Source: Anaerolineae bacterium | GTDB taxonomy: Bacteria; Chloroflexota; Anaerolineae; SpSt-600 | Assembly: GCA_025062375.1 (NCBI GenBank) | Contig: JANXAG010000018.1 | Location: 1 to 36,354, forward strand | Direction: 5' to 3' | Length of the DNA stretch: 36,354 nucleotides | Shown: positions 8,672 to 16,794 of the stretch, in pieces | How positions within the stretch are numbered: the stretch's first letter is position 1 | How the letters are laid out: each line of letters begins with the position of its first letter | Notes under the pieces: model-generated | Seen by the model: the letters and a program-made list of their open reading frames with translations, nothing else | The model's database searches: none | Told to the model about the DNA's origin: nothing | Translations under genes and position numbers: made by a program

Positions 8672-8903
8672 GGGTGGCCTGGCTCTTGCAGCGCCAAATA
8701 GGGACCGCTCTTTCCCTCTATACACCGGTGTAAGCGGTATGCTGCCGATTCTTCCAGGCCCACTCTGAGCCAGTTTACACATACGGCCCGAAGGCTTCAA
8801 GACGTAGGAGCTTCTTCCGGTTGACCGACCCCACCAGGACAAGCATCCGGAGCCCTGAGCTGCCCCGGGGAAACAAGCGAGCAAAGGAAGTCCCGGGGTC
8901 GGT
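8672..8903. other. Non-coding region with nested inverted repeats between divergent genes
   Basis: Most of the 389-bp gap between radA and the DUF1385 gene has no credible gene. It contains two nested inverted-repeat sets. Set 1 pairs 8674-8682 with 8754-8763 (one bulge), 8688-8692 with 8741-8745, and 8704-8709 with 8733-8738, around a perfect 12-bp palindrome at 8721-8732. Set 2 pairs 8824-8832 with 8895-8903 (nine perfect pairs) and 8837-8840 with 8890-8893. Both sets lie outside the leaders predicted from the flanking promoters. They could be an independent small RNA, a protein-binding region or an eroded element. I could not match them to tRNA, SRP RNA, RNase P RNA or a known riboswitch. 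Confidence 0.4.
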
Positions 8904-8940
8904 GGAAACGTTTGGCGACAGGAAAAGGTAGCCATTCATA

Positions 8941-8968
8941 TTGCGTTTATTTAGCCAGTGATTATAAA
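8941..8968 (+). promoter_or_regulatory. Probable promoter for the DUF1385 gene
   Basis: TTGCGT (8941-8946), 16-bp spacer, TATAAA (8963-8968) in an AT-rich patch, about 30 bases before the start codon at 9000. An overlapping TAAAAT at 8965-8970 (18-bp spacer) is an alternative -10. Confidence 0.5.
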
Positions 8969-8999
8969 ATAACTTGAAAACTTTTGAGGTGAGCTTCCC

Positions 9000-9917
9000 A
9001 TGAACTACGGAGGCCAGGCAGTAATCGAAGGTGTAATGATGAGAGGGGAAAAGGTTCTAACCATCGCTGTGCGCTCCCCGAGCGGCCAAATTGTAATCCA
9101 CTCCGAACCCCTTGACCCGAAAATATACCGGAGTCTCTGGGCCAGGATTCCTTTTGTACGAGGATTGATAATGCTTTGGGATGCTTTCGCTCTGGGGTTA
9201 AGAGCGCTTTTCTTTTCAGCTAACGTTGCCCTGCAGGAGGAAAAAACGGAGATAAAAGGGGTGTGGGCCTGGTTTATCGTTTCGTTTTCCCTCGCTGTTG
9301 CTCTGGCTTTATTCTTTCTCCTTCCCGCGCTAATAGCTGGTTTGCTGGAAAAGTTTATACCTTCTACGCTTTTCATAAACCTTCTGGAAGGGGTTATAAG
9401 GCTCGGCTTGTTTTTGGGCTATATAGCCATGGTGAGCCTTTGGCCTGATGTTAGAAGGGTGTTCGCTTATCACGGAGCTGAACACAAAGCTGTAAATGCT
9501 TATGAAATGGGAGCTCCCCTGGATCCCGAGTCGATACGTCGGTTTGGGACTTATCACCCTAGGTGTGGGACAGGGTTTGTTCTCTGGGTTGTAATAGTTT
9601 CCATAATCATTTTTGCTCTGCTCGGAAAACAGCCCCTTATCCTGCGCCTTTTAACCAGGCTTGTTCTCATCCCTGTGATTGTAATGGTTTCCTATGAAAT
9701 TATAAGGTTTGGGCACCGCTACAGCTACAATAGTTTAGTCCGGGCTTTCATGTGGCCTGCCTTAGCCCTTCAGAGCCTCACCACCCGTCAACCTGACGAC
9801 GGGATGATAGAAGTGGCTCTGGCGGCCTTGAAGAATTTACTGGAAATGGAGAAAGGAGAAAAACCCCTTGACAACGGAACTGATAATTTCGCTGCTCAAA
9901 AAACAGCCGCTCTTTAA
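9000..9917 (+). CDS. DUF1385 family membrane protein
   Basis: A 305-aa multi-pass membrane protein of the DUF1385 family, whose function is not established. Diagnostic segments are the N-terminal GGQAVIEGVMMRG (residues ~4-16), the HGAEHKAVNAYE motif (~158-169) and HPRCGTGF (~184-191). The conserved His, Glu and Cys suggest metal binding. About five hydrophobic segments are visible. The ATG at 9000 has GAGGTGAG upstream. In several bacteria DUF1385 genes sit near ribosome-related genes, but here it leads a signalling-type cluster. The next gene starts within its last 50 bases. Confidence 0.85.
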   Translation: MNYGGQAVIEGVMMRGEKVLTIAVRSPSGQIVIHSEPLDPKIYRSLWARIPFVRGLIMLWDAFALGLRALFFSANVALQEEKTEIKGVWAWFIVSFSLAVALALFFLLPALIAGLLEKFIPSTLFINLLEGVIRLGLFLGYIAMVSLWPDVRRVFAYHGAEHKAVNAYEMGAPLDPESIRRFGTYHPRCGTGFVLWVVIVSIIIFALLGKQPLILRLLTRLVLIPVIVMVSYEIIRFGHRYSYNSLVRAFMWPALALQSLTTRQPDDGMIEVALAALKNLLEMEKGEKPLDNGTDNFAAQKTAAL

Positions 9918-11460
9918 AGATTTAAGCGATGCGGAACTGAGGGAGCTTGCGGCCATCGCCAAAAGCGAGCGGTTCCCTGAGAAAGCCCGCATAGTGGAGC
10001 AGGGAGAACTGAAGCCTGTTTACTATATTATCCTTTCCGGGGAAGCCATAGCCCGCTCTGTAGATGAGTTCGGCAAGGAAAGACCTGTCCGGTTTTTCAA
10101 AGAAGGCGACTCTTTCGGAGAGACTTCCCTGCTGGTAGGGGAACCGCGGGATGCCACTGTCGTGGCCAGGACTGATTTAGAAGTTTTATACATTGAGAAA
10201 AGCGAGTTTGACGCTCTCTTAAGCCGCAAACCGGAGATTCGCCAGAAGCTTCGCCCTCGTCCTGAAGTGAAGAGGCTCTGGGAGGCGCCCCGTTACGAAT
10301 GGATGGTAAAAGGGGAAGTGATAGTCTGGCTCGGACACCGCCACTGGTTAGTGCTTTTTCCCTGGCTTATTATTTCCCTTTTGTTATTTATCTTATCGGG
10401 GCTTCTGGCCCTCTGGATTAGAGGGATTGTGCTCATGTTTATTCTGGTCTTTTTATTAATAGCATGGGCCGGATGGAGCTCTATTGTGCTCTGGAACTGG
10501 CGATTTGACCGTTATATAATCACCAACAGGCGTGTAGCTTTGATTGAAACGATCCCTTATCATATAGCGGCGCGCCACGAGGCTCCTCTGGAACGGATCC
10601 AGGGCGTTGATATTGAGAGAGGATTCCCCAAAACTATATTCGGGGTAGGCGACATCATTATTTCCACTGCTGCCAGGACTCAGCCCATTGTTTTCCAAAA
10701 CATAAGCAGGCCAGAAGAGGTGGAAAGAATCATCAACGAGCAGAAGGCAAGAGCCTTAAGGTGGGAAAGAGCGGAAGAAAGAGAAAGGATAAGGAGGATA
10801 ATGTTCGGGGAAGAAATTCCCAAGTCGCCCCCTTCCGAGCAACCCAAGTCTTTTCCGCTTGCCGCTTTGCTTTACCCCCTCAGAGGGGAAAAGCGCGAGG
10901 CAAATCAAGTGACCTGGTATACCCATTGGTGGGTGCTGGTCAAAAAGATCTGGCTTCCGGGTCTTACATTCCTGCTTCTGTTAATTTCAGCCTCATGGTT
11001 AAGATTGGAAGGCTTTTTAATCTGTATGTTCCTTTTTCTCCTGACCCTGAACTTTCTCTGGTTTTTGACCAGGGGATGGGACTGGGCCAACGAAAGGTAT
11101 ATCGTAACGCCTGAGCAGATCGTGATGTTGAGGATCACGCCCGTGTTGCCTGTAATCCCGCCGGTGTGGATCTTTTCCAGAATCACTCGCAAGATGGCTC
11201 CCATGAGTTCTGTTCAGGACGTGACCACTAGGATGGGCATTTGGGGTCGCATAATTGGAATGGGTGATGTCCTTGTTACTACCGCAGCTCCAGCGGGAGT
11301 GCTGGAGTTCAAGAACGTCCGCAATCCTTCCAGGGTTCAAGGTGTGATCTTTGAATTCCTTCAGCAATATTACGAAGCGCAAAAGAGAGAAAGGCTCGAG
11401 GAGACCAGAAGGCTTCTGGAAGATTGGTTCCAGGTTCACAGGGAGATTGAGCATTCATGA
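9868..11460 (+). CDS. Cyclic-nucleotide-binding domain protein with two membrane/bPH2 modules
   Basis: A 530-aa fusion. Residues ~1-130 form a cyclic-nucleotide-binding domain with a phosphate-binding cassette FGETSLLVGEPRDATVVA, including the expected Glu and Arg. Two tandem copies of a module follow, each with two membrane helices then a bacterial PH (bPH2, PF03703-like) domain. Module 1 is ~155-290, with RYIITNRRVALIE and FGVGDIIISTAA. Module 2 is ~365-505, with RYIVTPEQIVMLR and IGMGDVLVTTAA. The parallel residues show internal duplication. The start is TTG 9868, supported by AAAGGAG nine bases upstream; no ATG lies nearby. It likely couples nucleotide binding to a membrane scaffold; partner and ligand are unknown. 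Its stop overlaps the histidine kinase ATG. Confidence 0.83.
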   Translation: MTTELIISLLKKQPLFKDLSDAELRELAAIAKSERFPEKARIVEQGELKPVYYIILSGEAIARSVDEFGKERPVRFFKEGDSFGETSLLVGEPRDATVVARTDLEVLYIEKSEFDALLSRKPEIRQKLRPRPEVKRLWEAPRYEWMVKGEVIVWLGHRHWLVLFPWLIISLLLFILSGLLALWIRGIVLMFILVFLLIAWAGWSSIVLWNWRFDRYIITNRRVALIETIPYHIAARHEAPLERIQGVDIERGFPKTIFGVGDIIISTAARTQPIVFQNISRPEEVERIINEQKARALRWERAEERERIRRIMFGEEIPKSPPSEQPKSFPLAALLYPLRGEKREANQVTWYTHWWVLVKKIWLPGLTFLLLLISASWLRLEGFLICMFLFLLTLNFLWFLTRGWDWANERYIVTPEQIVMLRITPVLPVIPPVWIFSRITRKMAPMSSVQDVTTRMGIWGRIIGMGDVLVTTAAPAGVLEFKNVRNPSRVQGVIFEFLQQYYEAQKRERLEETRRLLEDWFQVHREIEHS

Positions 11461-13016
11461 TAATAAGTTACATAGATTACAGGCTCAGGCAAAGGGAATA
11501 TCTTCTTGAAATAGCCAAGGCTATGACCTCCCGGCTGGACCTCAAATCTTTACTGCGCTTGATTTTGAGAGCTTCAGCGGAGCTTTTAGCTGGGGAAATT
11601 GGACTTATCGTGCTCAAGGAGGACGAGACTTTCCGTATAATGGCAAGCTATGGTATGGACCCGGAGCTACTTCCCTACTTTGAGCCCTTTCTGGCCGAAA
11701 TTTATTTCCTGGGGGATCAAGGTCTTTCCCTTCCTCACCTGGAAATGCGCCTCAGGGTCGTTTCCCTGGCCACCGGCATCCCTCTCCGCCAGGTAATAGC
11801 TTTGCCTCTTGTAACTGAAGATGAGCTTCTGGGTGTAATTTATGTATTTCGAACCACAGGCTTGGCCTTCTCCGAGGACGAACGTCAGATCTTAGCGGGC
11901 TTTGCCGATCAAGCAGCTATAGCCGTGAGGAATGCTCGCCTCTACCGGGAAGTTCTAACTGAAAAGCAACGCCTGAAAGCGATAATAGAACACAGTGCTG
12001 ATGGCATAATGATTCTGGATGATAAAGGGAAGATAGAGGTCTTCAACCGAGCCATGAGCCGGATTACTGGCATAAGGCCTGAAAGAGCTCTGGGGAAATA
12101 TTGCTGGGACGTTCTGCGTTTGAAAGATTCCAGAGGCAGGGATTTATGCCAGAAAGAGTGTCCCTTCCTTAAAGCCGAGAGCTCTGATTTACCTTTCTAC
12201 CTTGAAGGTGAAATATATCGCGAGGACGGGAAGCGTGTTGCCGTAGGCATCACTTACGCTCGCCTCACCGATAAAGAAGGGAAGGTGACGAATGTAATTG
12301 CAAGCGTGCGGGATATAACCAATATTAAAGAAGCGGAGGAGCTCAAATCCACCCTGATCTCGGCTATATCCCATGAGCTTAAAACCCCTGTGGCCATAAT
12401 CAAAGGTTATGCCAATACTTTGCGGCGGGAGGATGCTCATTGGGATGAGAAAATTATCAAGGAAAGCCTAGCTGCCATAGAAGAAGAAAGTGATCGCCTG
12501 AGCCGGATGATTGACAACATTCTGGAAGCTTCTCGCATTCAGGCTGGGGCCTTAAAGTTGGAGATGGGAGATGTCTGGATCCCCAGGATAGCGGACAAAG
12601 TAGTGGAGTATTATCGGCGCCAGAGCCCCAAACATAATTTCGAGGTGGCTTTTCCGCCGGATTTTCCTGTCATCTTGGCCGATGAGGAAAGGATCAGGGA
12701 AGTGCTGGAGAATTTGGTGAACAATGCGGTAAAATATTCCCCTGAAGGTGGGACGATCTGGGTAGGAGGGTGGGTGGACCAGGATAAGGTTTATGTTTAC
12801 GTCGTGGATCAGGGGATAGGGATACCGGAAGAAGAGCAAGAGAAGATTTTTGAACGGTTTTACCGGGCTGATTCCCCTCTCAAGAAGAAGACCAAGGGGG
12901 TTGGCCTTGGACTTTATATAACCAAAGCGATTGTAGAGGCTCATGGAGGTAAAATCTGGGTTGAAAGCGAGCCGGGTAAGGGGTCCAAGTTCATATTCTG
13001 GCTTCCGAAGCGTTAG
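11457..13016 (+). CDS. Soluble GAF-PAS sensor histidine kinase
   Basis: A 519-aa two-component sensor kinase with no obvious membrane segment. A GAF domain spans ~15-162 and a PAS domain ~170-290. The dimerisation/phosphoacceptor helix carries the H-box SAISHELKTP (His306). The ATPase domain has N-box NLVNNAVKY, G1 DQGIGIPE, F-box FERFYR and G2 GVGLGLYI, all intact. The PAS domain has three cysteines (C216, C231, C235) in the usual variable loop; whether they bind a cofactor is unknown. Its ATG overlaps the stop of the cNMP/bPH2 gene (ATGA), so the two are coupled. No response regulator is encoded nearby, so it is an orphan kinase in this window. Confidence 0.93.
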   Translation: MIISYIDYRLRQREYLLEIAKAMTSRLDLKSLLRLILRASAELLAGEIGLIVLKEDETFRIMASYGMDPELLPYFEPFLAEIYFLGDQGLSLPHLEMRLRVVSLATGIPLRQVIALPLVTEDELLGVIYVFRTTGLAFSEDERQILAGFADQAAIAVRNARLYREVLTEKQRLKAIIEHSADGIMILDDKGKIEVFNRAMSRITGIRPERALGKYCWDVLRLKDSRGRDLCQKECPFLKAESSDLPFYLEGEIYREDGKRVAVGITYARLTDKEGKVTNVIASVRDITNIKEAEELKSTLISAISHELKTPVAIIKGYANTLRREDAHWDEKIIKESLAAIEEESDRLSRMIDNILEASRIQAGALKLEMGDVWIPRIADKVVEYYRRQSPKHNFEVAFPPDFPVILADEERIREVLENLVNNAVKYSPEGGTIWVGGWVDQDKVYVYVVDQGIGIPEEEQEKIFERFYRADSPLKKKTKGVGLGLYITKAIVEAHGGKIWVESEPGKGSKFIFWLPKR

Positions 13017-13713
13017 TTTAGCGATCCTTCTGATTCTGCTTTTTCTGTTTATGGCATTAGAGCTGAGGAGGTTTTCTTTCTGGTTCTCGGAGGAGAAAGC
13101 GAGAGCTATCCTTCTGACCTCCAGGGGTTGGGGGCCTTTTGTTCTAATTTTACTTCAAGCTCTCCAAGTCTTTCTGGCCCCGATACCTGGCCAGTTTCTC
13201 GGAGTTGCAGGGGGGTATATTTTCGGTCCGTGGTTTGGGACCGTTTACAGTATGATAGGAACTATTTTAGGTTCAATCTTAGCAATAACCCTTGCCAGAA
13301 AATTCGGGCGCCCGCTGGTAGAACGCTTTGTGGCGAAAGAAACTCTTGCCCGGGTAGACGAGCTAACGGTTAAGGCTGGGATCTGGTTTTTCTTCATTGC
13401 TTTTCTTTTGCCTTTCTTCCCTGATGATGCCCTTTGTTTTTTGGCAGGCCTTTCCTCAATACCGATTCCATGGCTTTTGGCGGCAATAATAATTGGGAGG
13501 CTGCCTGGAGTTGCGGCATCGGCTTTCTTGGGGGCGGGGATTTCTCGCCTTCCTCCGGAGTTCATAGCAGTGGCTCTTATTTTGGGTTTATTGCTCATCC
13601 TCGCCTACTTGTTACTTCCACGTAAAAGCCAGCTGCGTTACTACGAGCGAGGCAATCTCCTGTCAGTGTTGGAGAGAATTCTCCGTCGCTTTACCCCTCG
13701 CGATAGCACTTAA
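12943..13713 (+). CDS. VTT-domain (TVP38/TMEM64, SNARE-associated) membrane protein
   Basis: A 256-aa polytopic membrane protein of the VTT/DedA superfamily, some members of which act as lipid scramblases or envelope-homeostasis factors. Typical features are PIPGQFLGVAGGYIFGPWFG (~residues 80-100), a glycine-rich GTILGSILAITLAR helix, and LPFFPDDALCFLAGLSSIP (~155-173) leading to GRLPG. The start is uncertain. ATG 12943 lies 74 bp inside the kinase gene and gives a polar N-terminus before the first helix; TTG 12961 is possible. ATG 13051 would cut the first membrane helix. It belongs to the preceding operon by overlap. Confidence 0.82.
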   Translation: MEVKSGLKASRVRGPSSYSGFRSVSLAILLILLFLFMALELRRFSFWFSEEKARAILLTSRGWGPFVLILLQALQVFLAPIPGQFLGVAGGYIFGPWFGTVYSMIGTILGSILAITLARKFGRPLVERFVAKETLARVDELTVKAGIWFFFIAFLLPFFPDDALCFLAGLSSIPIPWLLAAIIIGRLPGVAASAFLGAGISRLPPEFIAVALILGLLLILAYLLLPRKSQLRYYERGNLLSVLERILRRFTPRDST

Positions 13714-13821
13714 CCTTTGTTACAAGCACAACAATCCCCTGCCAGCACAGCATTTAGAGAATGGAAAAGGCAAAAGCTCTCCCCCCGGCGAAGCTTTCAA
13801 GTGTCCCCTAAATTCTCCCAA

Positions 13822-13910
13822 CTAAGGGGGCGAACAGCCACCCTTTGCATCCCGCCCACGAGTGGGACCCTTGAGCGTGGCAAGCCCAAAGCCCATGAGG
13901 GTGGGGAAAA
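13822..13910. repeat. ~90-bp direct repeat, copy 1
   Basis: First of two similar units in the 432-bp gap between the VTT gene and glgA. It shares with copy 2 the core TTGCATCCCGCCCACGAGTG and the later stretch CGTGGCAAGCCCAAAGCCCA. Each unit contains the short palindrome CCCAC-GA-GTGGG and a second hairpin close to CCCAC-GAGG-GTGGG (imperfect in this copy). No reading frame through it looks protein-like. Confidence 0.85.
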
Positions 13911-13911
13911 T

Positions 13912-13966
13912 CGGGGGGTGGAGGGGGGTAAAGCCCCCACCCCGGGGGTTGGGGGGTGTCCCCCAA
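13912..13966. repeat. G/C-rich hairpin spacer between the direct repeats
   Basis: A stretch made almost wholly of G-runs and C-runs: two runs of six G, then a C-run block, then G5-TT-G6, ending in C5. It can fold into strong hairpins on either strand, and the G-runs could form a quadruplex. It looks like the central part of a repeat-type element rather than a normal terminator, since no T-run follows it on the plus strand. Confidence 0.6.
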
Positions 13967-13974
13967 AAAAACCT

Positions 13975-14065
13975 CTAAAAGGGAGCGATCAGCCGACCCT
14001 TGCATCCCGCCCACGAGTGGGACCCTAAACCGTGGCAAGCCCAAAGCCCACGAGGGTGGGAAAAA
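13975..14065. repeat. ~90-bp direct repeat, copy 2
   Basis: Second copy in the same orientation as copy 1, with a perfect CCCAC-GAGG-GTGGG hairpin near its end (about 14047-14060). It differs by scattered substitutions and single-base indels, so the duplication is not recent. It ends about 10 bp before the glgA promoter. Confidence 0.85.
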
Positions 14066-14073
14066 GAGGAAAT

Positions 14074-14102
14074 TTGGCATTCTATCCATTTATGGTTAAA
14101 AT
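14074..14102 (+). promoter_or_regulatory. Sigma-70-type promoter for glgA
   Basis: TTGGCA (14074-14079), 17-bp spacer, TAAAAT (14097-14102), followed by a leader of about 35-40 bases holding GAGGGAGGT before the ATG at 14146. It lies directly downstream of repeat copy 2. Confidence 0.65.
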
Positions 14103-14145
14103 ATCTCGCCAATGTGGCTCAATCAAGTCAGAGGGAGGTAAATGC

Positions 14146-15651
14146 ATGGAGCATAAACTTAAGATCCTTTACTTGGCTGCAGAAGTAGTTCCCTTTGCCA
14201 AAACTGGAGGGCTGGCGGACGTAGCGGGCTCATTGCCCAAAGCTATAAAAGCCCTTGGGCATGACATTCGAGTGGCAATGCCTCGCTACGGACGCGTAAG
14301 CATTGAAAAATTCGGTTTGCAGTTAGTCCTGGAAAACCTGCAGATTCCCATGGACGAGGAAAAAGAGCTTGTGAAAATATTCCAAGGCACTCTCGGCAAG
14401 GATGTGCCCGTTTATTTCATAGACAATGACCGTTACTTCAACCGGGAAAGCATTTACATGTATCCCGACGATGCAGAACGATTCATCCTTTTCAGCAGAG
14501 CAGCCTTAGAAATGCTCAAGCCCCTGAACTTCAAGCCCGATATCATCCACTGCAATGACTGGCATACGGCCCTCATCCCCAACTGGCTTAGAACCATTTA
14601 CCGGGATGACCCCTTTTACTCCGAAATCGCCACCGTCTATACCATCCACAACCTAGCCTATCAGGGGATATTCGGGTACAGAGTTTTGGAAATAGCAGGG
14701 TTAGATGAGTACGGATTTCTTTATCACCCCGACATGGCCGATCTGAACAATGTGGTGGATTTCATGGCCAGGGGAATTTACTTTGCCGATGTAATAAGCA
14801 CCGTTAGCCCTCGCTATGCTCAGGAAATCCTAACCCCTGAATACGGCGAAAGGCTGGATCCGCTCCTCAGGGATAGAAGAGATCGGTTATTTGGCATCCT
14901 CAACGGCATTGATTATGAAACCTTTAATCCCGCCACTGATCCTTACATAGCCGTAAATTACGACGCCAGCTCTCTGGATAAGAGGGTTCAGAACAAGTTA
15001 GCCCTTCAGGAAGAAGCCAGCTTACCCAAGAACCCCGACATTCCCCTCATCGGGATGATCTCACGCCTTACAGATCAGAAGGGGCTTGATATACTGGTGG
15101 AGATTCTCGACCACCTTTTTGATAACTTTGAAGTGCAATTCGTGCTCTTGGGGACCGGGGAGCAACACTACCATGATGTGCTCAGGGGAATAGCAAAGCG
15201 CTATCCCCGGAATATGGGGCTATTTTTAACCTTCAATGCTCCTCTAGCTCAGAGGATTTACGCTGGAGCCGATATGTTTCTCATGCCTTCCCGCTTTGAG
15301 CCCTGTGGCCTTGGACAAATGATAGCTATGCGTTACGGAAGCGTCCCGATAGTAAGAGCTACTGGAGGCCTTGCCGATACAGTTAAAGATTACAATCCAT
15401 TAACAGGCGAAGGGACCGGTTTTGTCTTTGAGCGATATGACCGATGGGCACTGTTTGGGGCCATCGTTAGAGCTCTGGAGCGTTACAAAAACCCCCAAGA
15501 GTGGCGCCGTATCCAGCTTCAGGGGATGAGAGTTGATTTCTCATGGGAGGCCTCGGCCAGAAAATACGAGGACCTCTATTACAAAGCGCTGGCTTCCAAA
15601 AAAGAGCTCAAACGTCTGGAGGACTATGGTGTCGGGAGAAAGCATCCTTAA
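14146..15651 (+). CDS. glgA: Glycogen synthase (GT5)
   Basis: GlgA extends alpha-1,4-glucan chains from ADP-glucose (or UDP-glucose in some lineages). The N-terminus carries the donor-binding KTGGLADVAGSLPKA motif, followed by the HCNDWHTALIP segment. The C-terminal Rossmann domain has the GMISRLTDQKGLD strand and the conserved SRFEPCGLGQMIAMRYG...RATGGLADTV block. The 501-aa length is normal for GT5. I chose ATG 14146, which has a strong GAGGGAGG and the promoter just upstream; a longer frame from 14032 starts inside the repeat. No glgB, glgC or glgP lies in the window. The next gene starts 26 bp before its stop. Confidence 0.94.
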   Translation: MEHKLKILYLAAEVVPFAKTGGLADVAGSLPKAIKALGHDIRVAMPRYGRVSIEKFGLQLVLENLQIPMDEEKELVKIFQGTLGKDVPVYFIDNDRYFNRESIYMYPDDAERFILFSRAALEMLKPLNFKPDIIHCNDWHTALIPNWLRTIYRDDPFYSEIATVYTIHNLAYQGIFGYRVLEIAGLDEYGFLYHPDMADLNNVVDFMARGIYFADVISTVSPRYAQEILTPEYGERLDPLLRDRRDRLFGILNGIDYETFNPATDPYIAVNYDASSLDKRVQNKLALQEEASLPKNPDIPLIGMISRLTDQKGLDILVEILDHLFDNFEVQFVLLGTGEQHYHDVLRGIAKRYPRNMGLFLTFNAPLAQRIYAGADMFLMPSRFEPCGLGQMIAMRYGSVPIVRATGGLADTVKDYNPLTGEGTGFVFERYDRWALFGAIVRALERYKNPQEWRRIQLQGMRVDFSWEASARKYEDLYYKALASKKELKRLEDYGVGRKHP

Positions 15652-16717
15652 AATTGAGGATTACTTGCACCAAATCGGTGAAGAGGAGCGTTCCCTTTTT
15701 GAGCGCATCTTTAGAGTGTTTATCAGCGAAGGGGGTCTTGAACCACCACCCTCCATGGTTCCCTGGATTGAAGCTCGTTTTAGTTCGGTGGATAGAGTCC
15801 TTCGGCAGAAAATCATAAAAATAGTTAACCTTATCACTCTGGAAGGGGCCCTCTTCAACAGCCTGAGATCTGAGCGGCCAATGGAGACCCGTTCTTCTGA
15901 AGAGGTGGATAACCTCATCAGAGCTCAGGAAGGGGACCCTTTCTGCCGGCCTCTCGAGCTTACCCCTTCCGATGTTTTCGGGCGCATAAGAGGCCGACAC
16001 TCCATTACCGCTTCCAATGTCGCTAAGTACGACGGCTTCCATGGCCTTGTTATTTTTGACCAGCATAATCCTTTGATTTTCAGCCCAGAAGAAGTAAAGG
16101 ATTACATTGATACAGCCCTTGAGTGGGCTCAGAAGGCCCACCAGGCCGACCCCGAAGCCCGTTATTTCTTTCTAATGTGGAACTGCCTTTGGAAAAGCGG
16201 CGCTTCCATAATCCATGGGCACCTTCAGATGACTTTGACCAGGGGAATGCATTACCCCAAGGTTGAAGCCCTTCGCCGGGCTGCTTTGAGCTACAGAGAA
16301 AGGTTCGGCTCCAATTATTTTGATGACCTCTACCGGATACATGAAGCGCTGGGGCTCGGATGGGAAGATGATGGGGTTCGCTACCTTGTTTACCTGACAC
16401 CGATAAAAGAAAAGGAGACGCTTCTGCTGGCTTCGGAATTATCTAACCGCCTTAAGGGAGCAGTGTATAAAGTTCTGAGAGCTTTCATTGACCGGATGGG
16501 AGTTAAGAGCTTTAACGTTGCATTTTACTTGCCCCCTCTGGCTTCAACTCAGGAGGACTGGGAAGGATTCCCTTGCCTGGTCAGGATTGTGGATAGGGGC
16601 GACCCTTCAAACCGCACTTCAGATTTCGGGGCTATGGAGCTCTATGCCGCAAGTGTGATTTCTGATGATCCCTTCTTGGTGGCGAAATATCTGAAGGAAA
16701 CTCTTACCAAAGTTTAA
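15626..16717 (+). CDS. GalT/HIT-superfamily nucleotidyltransferase-like protein
   Basis: A 363-aa protein resembling galactose-1-phosphate uridylyltransferases and ADP-glucose phosphorylases. The nucleotidyl-transfer motif reads GASIIHGHLQM, matching the HxHxQ core in which the central His is the nucleophile; classical GalT has HPHGQ. Upstream, RHSITASNVAKYDGFHGLVIF matches the first half of the GalT fold. The paired CxxC zinc site of many GalT enzymes is not visible. The start is ATG 15626, preceded by CTGGAGG; it overlaps glgA by 26 bp, so it is translationally coupled. This placement suggests a role in ADP/UDP-glucose metabolism feeding or draining glycogen synthesis. It could alternatively partner galK. 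Confidence 0.7.
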   Translation: MVSGESILKIEDYLHQIGEEERSLFERIFRVFISEGGLEPPPSMVPWIEARFSSVDRVLRQKIIKIVNLITLEGALFNSLRSERPMETRSSEEVDNLIRAQEGDPFCRPLELTPSDVFGRIRGRHSITASNVAKYDGFHGLVIFDQHNPLIFSPEEVKDYIDTALEWAQKAHQADPEARYFFLMWNCLWKSGASIIHGHLQMTLTRGMHYPKVEALRRAALSYRERFGSNYFDDLYRIHEALGLGWEDDGVRYLVYLTPIKEKETLLLASELSNRLKGAVYKVLRAFIDRMGVKSFNVAFYLPPLASTQEDWEGFPCLVRIVDRGDPSNRTSDFGAMELYAASVISDDPFLVAKYLKETLTKV

Positions 16718-16794
16718 CCATCCAGAAAGGAGGCTACCAGGGTATCGTAAAAGGAGATGACTCGCCTCTAAAATCGTTCTTAAGCCTTTTACTT

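Noticed and set aside
8830-8900. Resemblance to pieces of cobalamin riboswitch, SRP RNA or RNase P RNA
   Set aside because: Short matches such as TCCGGAGC or CCGGAAG appear, but the conserved cores and their order are missing, so no RNA family could be supported.
8666-8935. An 89-codon frame on the minus strand in the radA upstream region
   Set aside because: Its composition (Ser, Gly, Pro, Arg rich) is not protein-like, it lacks a ribosome binding site, and it overlaps the inverted repeats.
13717-14028. A 103-codon frame through the repeat region
   Set aside because: It runs straight through the repeats and G/C-runs, with no ribosome binding site and no homologue recognised.
13822-14065. 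CRISPR array
   Set aside because: Only two diverged ~90-bp units with a G/C-run spacer, far from CRISPR repeat length and regularity, and no cas genes nearby.
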